Shown one piece after another: positions 1 through 7,889 of a stretch of DNA of 17,205 bases. The notes below the pieces were generated by a model. The model was not told the DNA's origin. It saw only the letters and a list, made by a program, of their open reading frames with translations, and did not search any database. The number at the start of each line of letters is the position of its first letter. Positions within the stretch are counted from its first letter, which is position 1. This DNA comes from Euzebyaceae bacterium (GTDB lineage Bacteria > Actinomycetota > Nitriliruptoria > Euzebyales > Egibacteraceae), in assembly GCA_013696915.1 (NCBI GenBank), contig JACCXR010000126.1:1-17205 (forward strand). The letters run 5' to 3'. A program made the position numbers and the translations under genes.

Positions 1-2
1 GC

Positions 3-1631
3 GTGCTGTCACTGGCCGAGTGCCTCCGCGACGGCGCCGCCGCGGGCGCCGCCGCCGCCGCGCGGACCGGGCACGAGGCGCCGTCGCCGCTGCCGCTGCC
101 CTCCGTCGCGGAGCTACCCGAGTCGCCGTCGCGTCCCCTGTGGATGGTCGGTGACCCCGGCGGCGACCCGCCGTGGCACCGGCACTTCGTCGACCTGCAG
201 CGTGACGGCACCGCCGCCGACGTCTTCCGCGCGACCGGAGCCGGCATGCGCTCGGTCGAGCACGTCAAGCGCTACACGACGATCGGGACGTCGCACGAGC
301 AGGGCAAGACCTCGGGCGTGGCCGCCGCCGGGGTCGTCGCCGAGGCGCTGCGCGTCGCCGTCGCCGACCTGGGCACCACGACGTTCCGACCGCCGTACAC
401 GCCGGTGGCGTTCGCGGCGCTCGCCGGCCGCGACCGCGGCGTCCTGCACGATCCCGTGAGGGTCACGCCGATCCACGGCTGGCACGTCCGGCACGGCGCC
501 GCGTTCGAGAACGTCGGCCAGTGGCAACGGCCCCGGTACTATCCGCGTCGCGGCGAGGACATGGCGGCGGCGGTGCTGCGCGAGTGCCGGGCGGCGCGCG
601 AGTCGGTCGCGCTCATGGATGTCTCGACCCTCGGCAAGATCGAGCTGCAGGGGCCGGACGCCGGCGAGTTCCTCGACCGCGTCTACACCAACGTCATGAG
701 CACCGTCGCGGTCGGCTCCATCCGCTACGGCGTGCTGTGCACCGCCGACGGGATGGTGTTCGACGACGGCACCGTGTTCCGCCTGGCCGACGACCGCTTC
801 CTCGCGACCACGACCACCGGCAACGCGGCCGCAGTCCTCGACTGGTTCGAGGAGTGGCTGCAGACCGAATGGCCCGAACTGGCGGTGCACTGCACGTCGG
901 TGACCGAGCAGTGGGCCACGGTCGCGCTCGTGGGACCGCGGTCACGCGACGTCCTGGCGGGCGTGGCCCCGTCGCTCGCCGCGGACCGCGAGAGCTTCCC
1001 CTTCATGACCTGGCGCGACGCGACCGTGGCGGGGATCGCCGCCCGGGTGGCGCGGATCAGCTTCTCCGGTGAGCTCGCCTACGAGATCAACGTCGCGGGG
1101 TGGGACGGCCTCGCGCTGTGGGAGGCGCTGGTCGCGGCGGGCGCACGGTCCGGGGTCGCGCCCTACGGCACCGAGGCGATGCACGTCCTGCGCGCGGAGA
1201 AGGCGTACCCCATCGTCGGCCAGGACACCGACGGCACCGTCACACCGCACGACCTCGGCATGGGCTGGATCGTGTCGAAGAAGAAACGCGACTTCATCGG
1301 CAAGCGCTCCTTCGGTCGGCCGGACAACCGGCGCGCCGACCGCAAAGTGCTGGTCGGTCTGCTGCCGGTGGACGGCGACGAGCTCCTCCCCGAGGGCGCA
1401 CAGCTCGTCGAGGTGGCAGACCCGCCGCGGCCCCCGGTGCCCATGATCGGGCACGTCACCTCCAGCTACCGCAGCGCCGCCCTCGGCAGGACCTTCGCGC
1501 TGGCCCTCGTCCAGCGGGGGCGCGAGCGGCTCGGGCAGACCGTCTACGCGCCGCTGCCGGGCCGGATCGTGGCGGCAACCGTCACCGACCCGGTCCTCTA
1601 CGACCCCGACGGGGCGCGGCGCGATGGCTGA
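3..1631 (+). CDS. soxA: Sarcosine oxidase alpha subunit, C-terminal part (5' end outside window)
   Basis: Large subunit of heterotetrameric sarcosine oxidase, which oxidatively demethylates sarcosine to glycine and passes the one-carbon unit to tetrahydrofolate. The frame is open from the window edge, so the N-terminal 2Fe-2S and dinucleotide-binding part (roughly 400 or more residues in the family) is missing. Seen here: an Ala-rich stretch at residues 12-21, then a SoxA_A3-like segment with SVEHVKRYTTIGT and EQGKTSG (about 80-105). A GcvT/aminomethyltransferase-type domain runs from about 160 to the end, with FENVGQWQRPRYYPR, YTNVMSTV, SGELAYEINV (about 355-364) and GMGWIVSKKKRDFIGKRS. The C-terminus overlaps soxG by 8 bases. 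soxB and soxD would be expected upstream, outside the window. The family assignment is firm; residue numbers count from base 3, not from the true start. Confidence 0.95.
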   Translation: MLSLAECLRDGAAAGAAAAARTGHEAPSPLPLPSVAELPESPSRPLWMVGDPGGDPPWHRHFVDLQRDGTAADVFRATGAGMRSVEHVKRYTTIGTSHEQGKTSGVAAAGVVAEALRVAVADLGTTTFRPPYTPVAFAALAGRDRGVLHDPVRVTPIHGWHVRHGAAFENVGQWQRPRYYPRRGEDMAAAVLRECRAARESVALMDVSTLGKIELQGPDAGEFLDRVYTNVMSTVAVGSIRYGVLCTADGMVFDDGTVFRLADDRFLATTTTGNAAAVLDWFEEWLQTEWPELAVHCTSVTEQWATVALVGPRSRDVLAGVAPSLAADRESFPFMTWRDATVAGIAARVARISFSGELAYEINVAGWDGLALWEALVAAGARSGVAPYGTEAMHVLRAEKAYPIVGQDTDGTVTPHDLGMGWIVSKKKRDFIGKRSFGRPDNRRADRKVLVGLLPVDGDELLPEGAQLVEVADPPRPPVPMIGHVTSSYRSAALGRTFALALVQRGRERLGQTVYAPLPGRIVAATVTDPVLYDPDGARRDG

Positions 1632-2220
1632 GGCCGCCACCCCGGTGAGCCCGCTGGCCCACCTCGCCCGGCGCCTGGCCACCGCCGCCGGAGCGGTCCG
1701 GCTCCGCGAGGTGACGTTCCTGGCGCAGGTGAACCTGCGGGTCGACGCCGACGGGCCGGCGGCGCCGAACATCACCCGCGCGCTCGGCGCGGCGCTGCCG
1801 GTGGCGCCGAACACCGTGGCGCGGCATCGCGACACCTCCGTCCTGTGGCTCGGTCCGGACGAGTGGCTCGTCGTCGGGCCGCCGGGCTCCCAGGGCCGGC
1901 TGTCCGGGGAGCTGCGCGTCGCGCTGGTGCCGGAAGCCGGCTCCGTGGTCGACGTCTCGGCGCACCGCACGGTCGTCGAGATCGCCGGGCCCGCGGCGCG
2001 GGCGGTGCTGGCGAAGGGCTGCCCCCTCGACCTGCACCAGCAGCGGTTCCCGGTCGGGCGGTGCGCTCAGACCATGCTGGCGCGCGCCCAGGTCGTGCTG
2101 GTCCCGCGCACCGCCGAGGAGCCCGCCTACTGGGTGTTCGTCCGCGCCTCGTTCGCCGACTACCTCGCCGAATGGCTGCTGGACGCCGCGATCGAGTACG
2201 GGCCGGGTGCCGCGCGATGA
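1624..2220 (+). CDS. soxG: Sarcosine oxidase gamma subunit
   Basis: Small subunit of heterotetrameric sarcosine oxidase, 198 residues, the usual size. It shares the GcvT-like fold family but is structural rather than catalytic in the complex. Family marks seen: WLGPDEWLVVG (about 76-86), a segment ending SVVDVSAHRTVVEIAGP, then KGCPLDLHQQRFPVGRCAQT, and an FVRASFADYLAEWLLDA C-terminal helix. The ATG at 1624 lies inside the last codons of soxA (8-base overlap), which implies translational coupling and fixes the start. Its stop overlaps the start of the next gene as ATGA. The order soxA-soxG matches the common soxBDAG operon. Confidence is high from motif content plus context. Confidence 0.93.
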   Translation: MAEAATPVSPLAHLARRLATAAGAVRLREVTFLAQVNLRVDADGPAAPNITRALGAALPVAPNTVARHRDTSVLWLGPDEWLVVGPPGSQGRLSGELRVALVPEAGSVVDVSAHRTVVEIAGPAARAVLAKGCPLDLHQQRFPVGRCAQTMLARAQVVLVPRTAEEPAYWVFVRASFADYLAEWLLDAAIEYGPGAAR

Positions 2221-3005
2221 CGGTGGCGGTCCACGTCACCGCCGGCCCCCTGGGCGACGCCGAGCGCGGGGAGGCGGTCTTCGGCGGCGCCCTGGTCGTC
2301 TTCCGCGACGTCGCGCCGCTGCGCGACTTCGTCGCACTGGCCGACGGCCTCATCCGCGCGGCGCTGGGCGCGGACCCCGTGCGCTCCCCGGCCGATCCAG
2401 CCGCGGTCGCCGACCTGCAGCGGCGGGCCCGCCACCACCCCGAGCTGGAGGCGGCATTCTCCGCCGTGCTCGGCGCCGCGGGCGCGGCGGTGGAGCGCTG
2501 CTGCTGGGACTGGCTGTACCTGCGCGTCCAGCCGCCGGAGGACCCCGCCGCGCGCGGGACACTCGGCATCCACCGCGACACCTGGTCGTCGAACGTGTAC
2601 GCGCAGACGAACTGGTGGACGCCGATCTACCCGATCAGCCGCGACCGCACGGTCGCGTTCCACCCGGCCTACTGGTCCCGGCCGGTCGCGAACACCAGCG
2701 CGGCGTGGGACCTGGACCGGGTGCGCGAGCAGCCGCCGGTGCCTGAGCCCACCGAACCGGTCGACCCCGCAGGCGAGCTGCGGGTCGTGATCGAGCCCGG
2801 TGACCTGCTGTGCTTCTCCGGGGCGCACCTGCACGCCAGCGTCGCGAACACCTCGGCGGTCACGCGCTTCAGCGTCGAGGTGCGGACGGTCAACCGCGAC
2901 GATGTCGCCGCCGGTCGCGGCGCCCCCAACGTCGACGGCGCCGCCCCGCACACCGCCTGGAGATGGTTCCGCGGCGTCATCGACGGCGCCGCGCTCGGCG
3001 CGTAG
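2217..3005 (+). CDS. Phytanoyl-CoA dioxygenase-like Fe(II)/2-oxoglutarate oxygenase coupled to sarcosine oxidase
   Basis: Probable non-haem iron, 2-oxoglutarate-dependent oxygenase of 262 residues, substrate unknown. An HxD iron motif is visible at H119-R-D121 (GIHRDTW). A distal histidine lies in GAHLHAS (H204 or H206), and a following arginine (R217 or R223, in TRFSVEVRTV) is suited to bind the 2-oxoglutarate carboxylate. An aromatic-rich stretch (TNWWTPIYPI, FHPAYWSRP) sits between them; such residues could contact a methylated ammonium group, though that is inference. The ATG at 2217 overlaps the soxG stop as ATGA, so the gene is part of the sarcosine oxidase operon. Oxygenases of this superfamily can remove N-methyl groups by hydroxylation, so a role in producing sarcosine from a more methylated precursor is attractive but unproven. 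The oxygenase fold is well supported; the reaction is not. Confidence 0.75.
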   Translation: MTVAVHVTAGPLGDAERGEAVFGGALVVFRDVAPLRDFVALADGLIRAALGADPVRSPADPAAVADLQRRARHHPELEAAFSAVLGAAGAAVERCCWDWLYLRVQPPEDPAARGTLGIHRDTWSSNVYAQTNWWTPIYPISRDRTVAFHPAYWSRPVANTSAAWDLDRVREQPPVPEPTEPVDPAGELRVVIEPGDLLCFSGAHLHASVANTSAVTRFSVEVRTVNRDDVAAGRGAPNVDGAAPHTAWRWFRGVIDGAALGA

Positions 3006-3201
3006 CCCGGTCGGTCCGCAGCGATGACAGGCCGGCCGCCTACGACGTCGATAATAACCCCTTGACGAACGCCGGTGCAGCCGTCATCGTGTTGCGTCAG
3101 AAGCATTTGTTCCACCATGCGCAACCGGGCTCGGAGCAGCAGCTGGGTTGTGCGGGCCGGCGAGGCGACCGTGCTCGGACGGCGGTCGCGGGACGGACGA
3201 C
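3006..3201 (+). promoter_or_regulatory. Intergenic leader upstream of the OpuC-type transporter, candidate promoter region
   Basis: This 196-base gap separates the sarcosine oxidase operon from the transporter operon and is its likely promoter region. It holds the only AT-leaning patch nearby: a -10-like GATAAT at 3050-3055, with a -35-like ATGACA at 3024-3029 at a long 20-base spacing. A separate TTGACG lies at 3062-3067 without a good -10 at standard distance. GTTGCG at 3091-3096 is repeated inverted as CGCAAC at 3120-3125, which might be an operator or leader hairpin. No convincing protein is encoded. The elements are individually weak. Confidence 0.35.
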
Positions 3202-3852
3202 GTGCACGTGACTTTCTGGGAGTACCTCGGCGACAACTACACGGTGCTGCTCCAGCAGTCGCTCGTCCACATCCAGCTGGTGGGGACCTCGGTCGGTCTC
3301 GCGGTCGTCGTCGGCGTCCTCCTCGGGATCGTCGCGCACCGATCGGTCCTGCTGCGGCCGACCATCCTCAACGTCACCTCGACCCTGCTCACCATCCCGT
3401 CGCTCGCCTTGTTCGCGCTGCTGATCCCCTTCGTGGGCATCGGCAACGGCGCCCCGATCATCGCGCTGTTCCTCTACGCCCTGCTGCCGATCGTGCGCAA
3501 CACCGTGTCGGGCCTGCGGTCCGTCGACCCGGCGATCGTGCAGTCCGCCCGCGGCATGGGCATCAGCGCCTTCGGCCGCCTCGTCCGGATCGAGCTGCCG
3601 CTCGCCTGGCCGGTCATCCTCACCGGGATCCGCGTCTCCACGCTGTTGAACGTCGGGATCGCCGCGATCGCAGTGCTCGTCGGCGGCGGTGGACTTGGCC
3701 AGGAGATCTTCCGCGGCATCCGCTCGCTGGGCAGTCCCTTCGCGCCCAACCTGGTCTACGGCGGGATCCTGTTCATCATCCTGATCGCAATGCTGTTCGA
3801 CGCGTTCTTCCTCGTCCTCGGACGACTGACGACCACACGAGGTGTCCGGTGA
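3202..3852 (+). CDS. Quaternary-amine ABC transporter permease 1 (OpuCB/OpuCD, YehW/YehY type)
   Basis: Membrane permease of an osmoprotectant/betaine importer, 216 residues, close to the roughly 210-220 typical of OpuCB/OpuCD proteins. Hydrophobic segments dominate (for example GTSVGLAVVVGVLLGIVAH, LTIPSLALFALLIPFVGIG, IIALFLYALLPIV). The EAA loop that docks onto the ATPase is at about residues 116-145 (ARGMGISAFGRLVRIELPLA) and is followed by VGGGGLGQEIFRGI, typical of this family. GTG at 3202 is chosen because a GGACGGA sequence lies about 4 bases upstream; GTG at 3208 is the alternative. The stop overlaps the ATPase start as GTGA, so the genes are coupled. The paired permease at 5058-5900 supplies the other half of the membrane channel. 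Confidence 0.92.
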   Translation: MHVTFWEYLGDNYTVLLQQSLVHIQLVGTSVGLAVVVGVLLGIVAHRSVLLRPTILNVTSTLLTIPSLALFALLIPFVGIGNGAPIIALFLYALLPIVRNTVSGLRSVDPAIVQSARGMGISAFGRLVRIELPLAWPVILTGIRVSTLLNVGIAAIAVLVGGGGLGQEIFRGIRSLGSPFAPNLVYGGILFIILIAMLFDAFFLVLGRLTTTRGVR

Positions 3853-5057
3853 GCGACACGACCACCACTGCCCCGCCGCCGGACGTCATGATCTCCCTCG
3901 AAGGGCTGACCAAGGTGTACCCGGGCCAGCGGGTCCCGGCCGTCGACAACGTCGACATGGAGATCCCACGCGGCGAGATCGTCGTCTTCGTCGGCCCGTC
4001 GGGGTGCGGCAAGACCACCACGATGATGATGGTCAACCGGCTGATCGAGCCGACGTCCGGCCGCATCGTGCTCGACGGGGAGGACGTCACCAAGGTCGAC
4101 CCGGACCAACTGCGCCGGCGCATCGGCTACGTCATCCAGCAGATCGGGCTGTTCCCGCACCAGACGATCGCCCAGAACATCGCGACCGTGCCCAAGCTGC
4201 TCAAATGGAGCAGGGAACGGATCGAGCAGCGCATCGACGAGCTGCTCGAGACGGTCGGCCTCGACCCGGCACAGTACCGCGACCGCTACCCCAAGGAGCT
4301 GTCCGGCGGCCAGCGCCAGCGCGTCGGCGTCGCACGCGCCATGAGCGCCGATCCCGCCGTCATGCTGATGGACGAGCCGTTCGGCGCCATCGACCCCATC
4401 ACCCGCGACCGGCTGCAGAACGAGTTCCTGCGGGTCCAGGCCGACATCCGCAAGACGATCATCTTCGTCACCCACGACATCGACGAAGCGATCAAGATGG
4501 GCGACCGCATCGCCATCCTCCAGGAACGGTCGCAGATCGCCCAGTTCGCGACGCCCGAGGAGATCCTCACGGCACCGGCGAACGACTTCGTGGCCGACTT
4601 CATCGGCTCGGGAGCCTCGCTGAAACGGCTGAACCTGACGAGGGTGCGCGACATCACGATCCACACCGACGCCCCGACGGTGCAGCTGACCGACGACATC
4701 GCCACCGCCAGGCGGCGGCTGAACGAGTCGGACTGGACGGCGCTGCTGGTGCTCGACGAGGAGCGCCGGCCGCAGCGATGGTTCCGGCCGACGGACCTGC
4801 GCCGCCCCAACGCCGACCTGGCCCGCGGCGGGCTGCCGGCGGACACGACCGTCGAGCCCCAGGCCACCCTCGCCGACGCGCTCAACGAGATGATCACCTC
4901 CAACGTGGGCTGTGTCGTCGTCACCGACGGTCGCGGCGTCTACCAGGGCGTCGCCGACATGGACACGGTCATGACGAGCATCCGGTCGATGCGCGAGCAG
5001 GTCGAGGAGTTCTACCGCGCCGCCAAGCTGATCGACAGCGGCGAGGTGAGGGTGTAG
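3849..5057 (+). CDS. Quaternary-amine ABC transporter ATPase with CBS-type tail (OpuCA type)
   Basis: ATP-hydrolysing subunit of the importer, 402 residues. All nucleotide-binding motifs are present: Walker A GPSGCGKTT at 49-57, the Q-loop region in YVIQQIGLFPHQ, signature LSGGQRQRVGVARA from 151, Walker B VMLMDEPFGAID from 171, and the H-loop THD at H209. The C-terminal portion (about 265-390) has CBS-domain character, including SDWTALLVLDEE and SNVGCVVVTDGRGVYQGVADMDTVM. CBS domains sense ionic strength or nucleotides in osmoregulated OpuA/OpuC systems, so gating by internal salt is possible but not shown here. GTG at 3849 overlaps the preceding stop, and the next gene begins directly after its own stop. 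It is a paralogue of the fragment at 14900-15085. Confidence 0.95.
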   Translation: MSDTTTTAPPPDVMISLEGLTKVYPGQRVPAVDNVDMEIPRGEIVVFVGPSGCGKTTTMMMVNRLIEPTSGRIVLDGEDVTKVDPDQLRRRIGYVIQQIGLFPHQTIAQNIATVPKLLKWSRERIEQRIDELLETVGLDPAQYRDRYPKELSGGQRQRVGVARAMSADPAVMLMDEPFGAIDPITRDRLQNEFLRVQADIRKTIIFVTHDIDEAIKMGDRIAILQERSQIAQFATPEEILTAPANDFVADFIGSGASLKRLNLTRVRDITIHTDAPTVQLTDDIATARRRLNESDWTALLVLDEERRPQRWFRPTDLRRPNADLARGGLPADTTVEPQATLADALNEMITSNVGCVVVTDGRGVYQGVADMDTVMTSIRSMREQVEEFYRAAKLIDSGEVRV

Positions 5058-5900
5058 GTGGCCGTCGACACGTCCGGCCCCGTCGGCCGGCCGCAGGAGC
5101 TGGCGGACACCGCCGGCACGACCCCGCTGCCGCGCACCACCGAGGGGTTCAGCCCGCTGCGCCGGGCGTTCCGGTACGCGGCGATGCCGCTGTTCCTCAC
5201 CCTGCTGCTCCTCGGCCTGTACCTGTGGGTGACCGGCCAGCAGCTGGGCCAGGTCGAGCAGCGCCAGCTGAACGCGCCATTCATCACCGCAAAGCTCGTC
5301 CAGCACGTCCGCGCGAGCACCCTGTCGACGATCCTGGTCATCTTGATCGCGGTCCCCATGGGCATCCTGGCCACCCGGCCGTCCCTGCGCCGTTTCGCCC
5401 CGCTGATCATCGGCCTGGGGAACTTCGGCCAGGCGATCCCCTCCCTGGGGCTGCTCACGCTGATCTTCCTGTTCGCGCGTACGGTCGAATGGCTGCCGAG
5501 CACCGGGATCGTTCCCGTGGTGCTCGCCCTCACGGCCTATTCCGCCCTGCCGATCCTGCGCAACACCATGGTCGGGCTCCAGCAGGTCGATCCCAGCCTG
5601 CTGCTCGCCGGCCGCGGGATGGGGCTGTCGAACACGGGCGTGCTGACCAGGATCGAGATGCCCCTGGCGGTGCCAGTGATCCTGGCAGGGGTCCGCACGG
5701 CGCTGATCATCAACATCGGGACGGCCGCGCTCGTCTTCCTCTACGGAGGCGGGGGCCTCGGGGAGCTCATCTTCCAAGGCTTCCAGCTCCGGCGCACCAC
5801 GATCCTCATGACCGGAGCCGTCCTGACCGCCGCGCTCGCCCTGCTCGTCGACTATCTGGCGGGACTCGCCGAGGAATTCCTCACACCGAAGGGACTGTGA
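5058..5900 (+). CDS. Quaternary-amine ABC transporter permease 2
   Basis: Second permease of the OpuC-type importer, 280 residues, longer than the first because of an N-terminal tail of about 45 residues and an extra segment. A first membrane helix is seen around residues 45-62 (YAAMPLFLTLLLLGLYLWV), followed by a loop rich in Gln and the conserved permease core. The EAA loop is at about 184-213 (GRGMGLSNTGVLTRIEMPLA) and is followed by YGGGGLGELIFQGF, parallel to permease 1. The GTG start comes immediately after the ATPase stop with no gap; the end of the ATPase gene supplies a GAGG-type ribosome site. The two different permeases flanking one ATPase indicate a heterodimeric channel, as in OpuC and YehXYWZ systems. 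Confidence 0.93.
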   Translation: MAVDTSGPVGRPQELADTAGTTPLPRTTEGFSPLRRAFRYAAMPLFLTLLLLGLYLWVTGQQLGQVEQRQLNAPFITAKLVQHVRASTLSTILVILIAVPMGILATRPSLRRFAPLIIGLGNFGQAIPSLGLLTLIFLFARTVEWLPSTGIVPVVLALTAYSALPILRNTMVGLQQVDPSLLLAGRGMGLSNTGVLTRIEMPLAVPVILAGVRTALIINIGTAALVFLYGGGGLGELIFQGFQLRRTTILMTGAVLTAALALLVDYLAGLAEEFLTPKGL

Positions 5901-5902
5901 CC

Positions 5903-6952
5903 ATGCGCTACCGCACGAAGACCATCCTGGCCCTGCTCGCACTGCTCACGCTGCTGGCCGCGGCGTGTGGCGGGGAACCGCTGGAGTCCGAGGGGGACGG
6001 TGAGGCGGCCGCCCCGGCGACCGGCGACGCCACGGCGACCGGCACGGCCGGCACCGGGACCGCCGACGGGGGTGGCGCCGCCGAGGCGGGCACCGAGTCG
6101 CTCGACGGCGCCGAGATCACCGTCGGGTCGAAGGACTTCGACGAGCAGCTGATCCTCGGCTACATCTCCAAGGTCGCGCTGGAGGATGCCGGCGCCACCG
6201 TGATCGACCAGATCAACCTCGGCGGCACCGACGCGGCGCGCGCCGCGCTGCTCAGCGGGGAGATCGACACGTACTGGGAGTACAACGGCACCGCCTGGAT
6301 CAGCTTCATGGAGCAGGAGGACCCCATCCCCGACCGGATCGAGCAGTACGAGGTCGTGCGCGACGCCGAGCTCGAGGAGCACCAGCTGCACTGGCTCGCC
6401 CCGGCCGAGTTCAACAACACCTACGGCCTGGCCTACCTCACCGCGGCGGCGGACGACCTCGGCAACCCCGAGACCCTGTCCGACCTCGGGCCGCTGACCG
6501 AGGAGAGCCCGGACCTCGCCACGCTCTGCGTCGAGAGCGAGTTCCCCGCGCGCAACGACGGGCTGCCGGGGATGGAGCAGCTTTACGGCTACGAGTTCCC
6601 CCCGGAGAACGTCACCGTGCTCGACACGGGGGTGGTCTACACCGCCACGGCCGACCGGGACCCCTGCAATTTCGGCGAGGTGTTCACCACCGACGGCCGC
6701 ATCGCGGCGCTGGAACTCACCGTTCTCGAGGACGACAAGGGCTTCTTCCCGCTGTACAACCCGTCGCCGATCTTCACCGACGAGGTCTACGGGCAGTACG
6801 GCGCGGCGCTGGAGGAGCTGTTCGCCCCGATCTCCGAGGCGCTGACCCAGGACGCCATGACCGAGCTGAACAAGCGCGTGTCCGCCGACGGCGAGCGGCC
6901 TGAGGCGGTCGCGCAGGACTTCCTGGAGTCCAACGACCTGCTCGGCGCGTAG
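5903..6952 (+). CDS. Quaternary-amine substrate-binding lipoprotein (OpuCC/OsmF type)
   Basis: Extracytoplasmic receptor that delivers glycine betaine, choline or a related compound to the importer; 349 residues. A signal peptide (RTKTILALLALLTLL) ends in a lipobox with Cys22, implying a lipid-anchored protein. A low-complexity Gly/Ala/Thr/Glu linker (about 23-70) lifts the domain from the membrane. The OpuAC-type domain then starts with VGSKDFDEQLILGYI (from about 74), and DTYWEYNGTAW (122-132) is the family's typical ligand-site segment. Other aromatic positions such as FNNTYGLAYL may complete the binding cage. The ATG follows the permease stop by two bases, with a GAAGGGA ribosome site about 8 bases upstream. 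The acidic surface is typical of halotolerant binding proteins. The substrate cannot be assigned from sequence alone. Confidence 0.92.
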   Translation: MRYRTKTILALLALLTLLAAACGGEPLESEGDGEAAAPATGDATATGTAGTGTADGGGAAEAGTESLDGAEITVGSKDFDEQLILGYISKVALEDAGATVIDQINLGGTDAARAALLSGEIDTYWEYNGTAWISFMEQEDPIPDRIEQYEVVRDAELEEHQLHWLAPAEFNNTYGLAYLTAAADDLGNPETLSDLGPLTEESPDLATLCVESEFPARNDGLPGMEQLYGYEFPPENVTVLDTGVVYTATADRDPCNFGEVFTTDGRIAALELTVLEDDKGFFPLYNPSPIFTDEVYGQYGAALEELFAPISEALTQDAMTELNKRVSADGERPEAVAQDFLESNDLLGA

Positions 6953-6955
6953 CGG

Positions 6956-7759
6956 TTGAACAACGACGGCGAGGAGCGGGGCACGGTCGTCCAGTCGGTC
7001 GACCGCGCCCTGGTCCTCCTCGAGATCCTGGCGCGCGACGGGTGGTCCGGCGTCACCGACCTCGCGGCCGAGCTCGGGACCCACAAGTCCACGGTGTTCC
7101 GCCTCCTGGCGACGCTGGAGCGCCGCGGCCTCGTCGAGCAGCACCTCGACACGCAGAAGTACCGCCTGGGGTTCACGATCGTGCGGCTGGCCGGCGCGGT
7201 CCGGTCGGCGCCGGACCTGATGCGCTACGCCCGGCCGGCCTGCGAGCGGCTGAGCGCGGACGTCGGCGAGACCGTGAACCTGGCCGTGCTGGAGGGCTCC
7301 GAGGTGGTCAACATCGACCAGGTCAACCTGTCGTCGGCGATCGTGAGCGTCAGCTGGCTCGGCCGCCGCACGCCGCTGCACTGCACGTCCAACGGCAAGG
7401 TGTTCCTCGCGCACATGCCCGAGCCGATCCGCGAGGAGTTCCTCGCGGCCCCCCTGGCGGCCGTGACCGGGCACACGATCACCGATCCCGAGATCCTCCG
7501 GCCCCAACTGGACGCCATCCGCGAGCGCGGCTACGGCTACACCCTGCAGGAGCTCGAACTCGGCCTGCATGCCGTGGCGGCCCCGGTCCGTGCCAGCGAC
7601 GGCTCGGTCCTCGCCACCATCTGCGCCTCCGGCCCCTCCTACCGGCTGCGGGTCGAGGACATCGAGGCGGTCGGCCTGCGGACGCGTGCGACCGCCGACG
7701 AGGTGTCGCGCCGGCTGGGCTTCGCCGGCGTCGCCGCGGCCGGCGCCCGCCAACGATGA
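6956..7759 (+). CDS. IclR-family transcriptional regulator
   Basis: DNA-binding regulator of 267 residues, usual size for the family. The N-terminal winged helix-turn-helix covers about 13-70, with SVDRALVLLEIL and a recognition region DLAAELGTHKSTVFRLLATLERRGLV (about 35-60). The C-terminal IclR effector domain follows, with GETVNLAVLEGSEVVNIDQV, the PLHCTSNGKVFLA segment and GYTLQELELGLHAVAAPV. The only start in the frame before the HTH is TTG at 6956, three bases after the binding-protein stop and without a clear ribosome site, so it may be translated by coupling at low level. Its position between two importers and next to an aldehyde dehydrogenase suggests it controls these genes in response to an imported metabolite; the ligand and operator are unknown. 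Confidence 0.93.
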   Translation: MNNDGEERGTVVQSVDRALVLLEILARDGWSGVTDLAAELGTHKSTVFRLLATLERRGLVEQHLDTQKYRLGFTIVRLAGAVRSAPDLMRYARPACERLSADVGETVNLAVLEGSEVVNIDQVNLSSAIVSVSWLGRRTPLHCTSNGKVFLAHMPEPIREEFLAAPLAAVTGHTITDPEILRPQLDAIRERGYGYTLQELELGLHAVAAPVRASDGSVLATICASGPSYRLRVEDIEAVGLRTRATADEVSRRLGFAGVAAAGARQR

Positions 7760-7889
7760 CCGCAGCCGGGGCGGCCGGTGGGGACCGGGCCGGCGTCCGC
7801 CGGGATCGCCCGTCGGCCCGCGGGGATCCGGTGCACACTACGGCGCGGAGGCGGGCCGCGGCGGCCGCGGCGGAGAGGGTGAGAAGCGC
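7760..7889 (+). promoter_or_regulatory. Intergenic region upstream of the aldehyde dehydrogenase operon
   Basis: A 130-base GC-rich gap between the regulator and the aldehyde dehydrogenase. It may hold the promoter of the ALDH-ProU-MFS operon, and is the natural place for an IclR operator. I see no convincing -10/-35 pair or strong dyad. The 3' end contains GGAGAGGGTGAGAAG (7872-7886), the purine-rich ribosome site for GTG 7890. Confidence 0.3.

Noticed and set aside
3756..5942. Very long open frame on the minus strand opposite the transporter genes (similar ones at 5852-7753 and 7479-9401)
   Set aside because: The translations are rich in Arg, Gly, Gln, Asp and His with no recognisable motif, and lie exactly antisense to intact conserved genes; this is usual in very GC-rich DNA.
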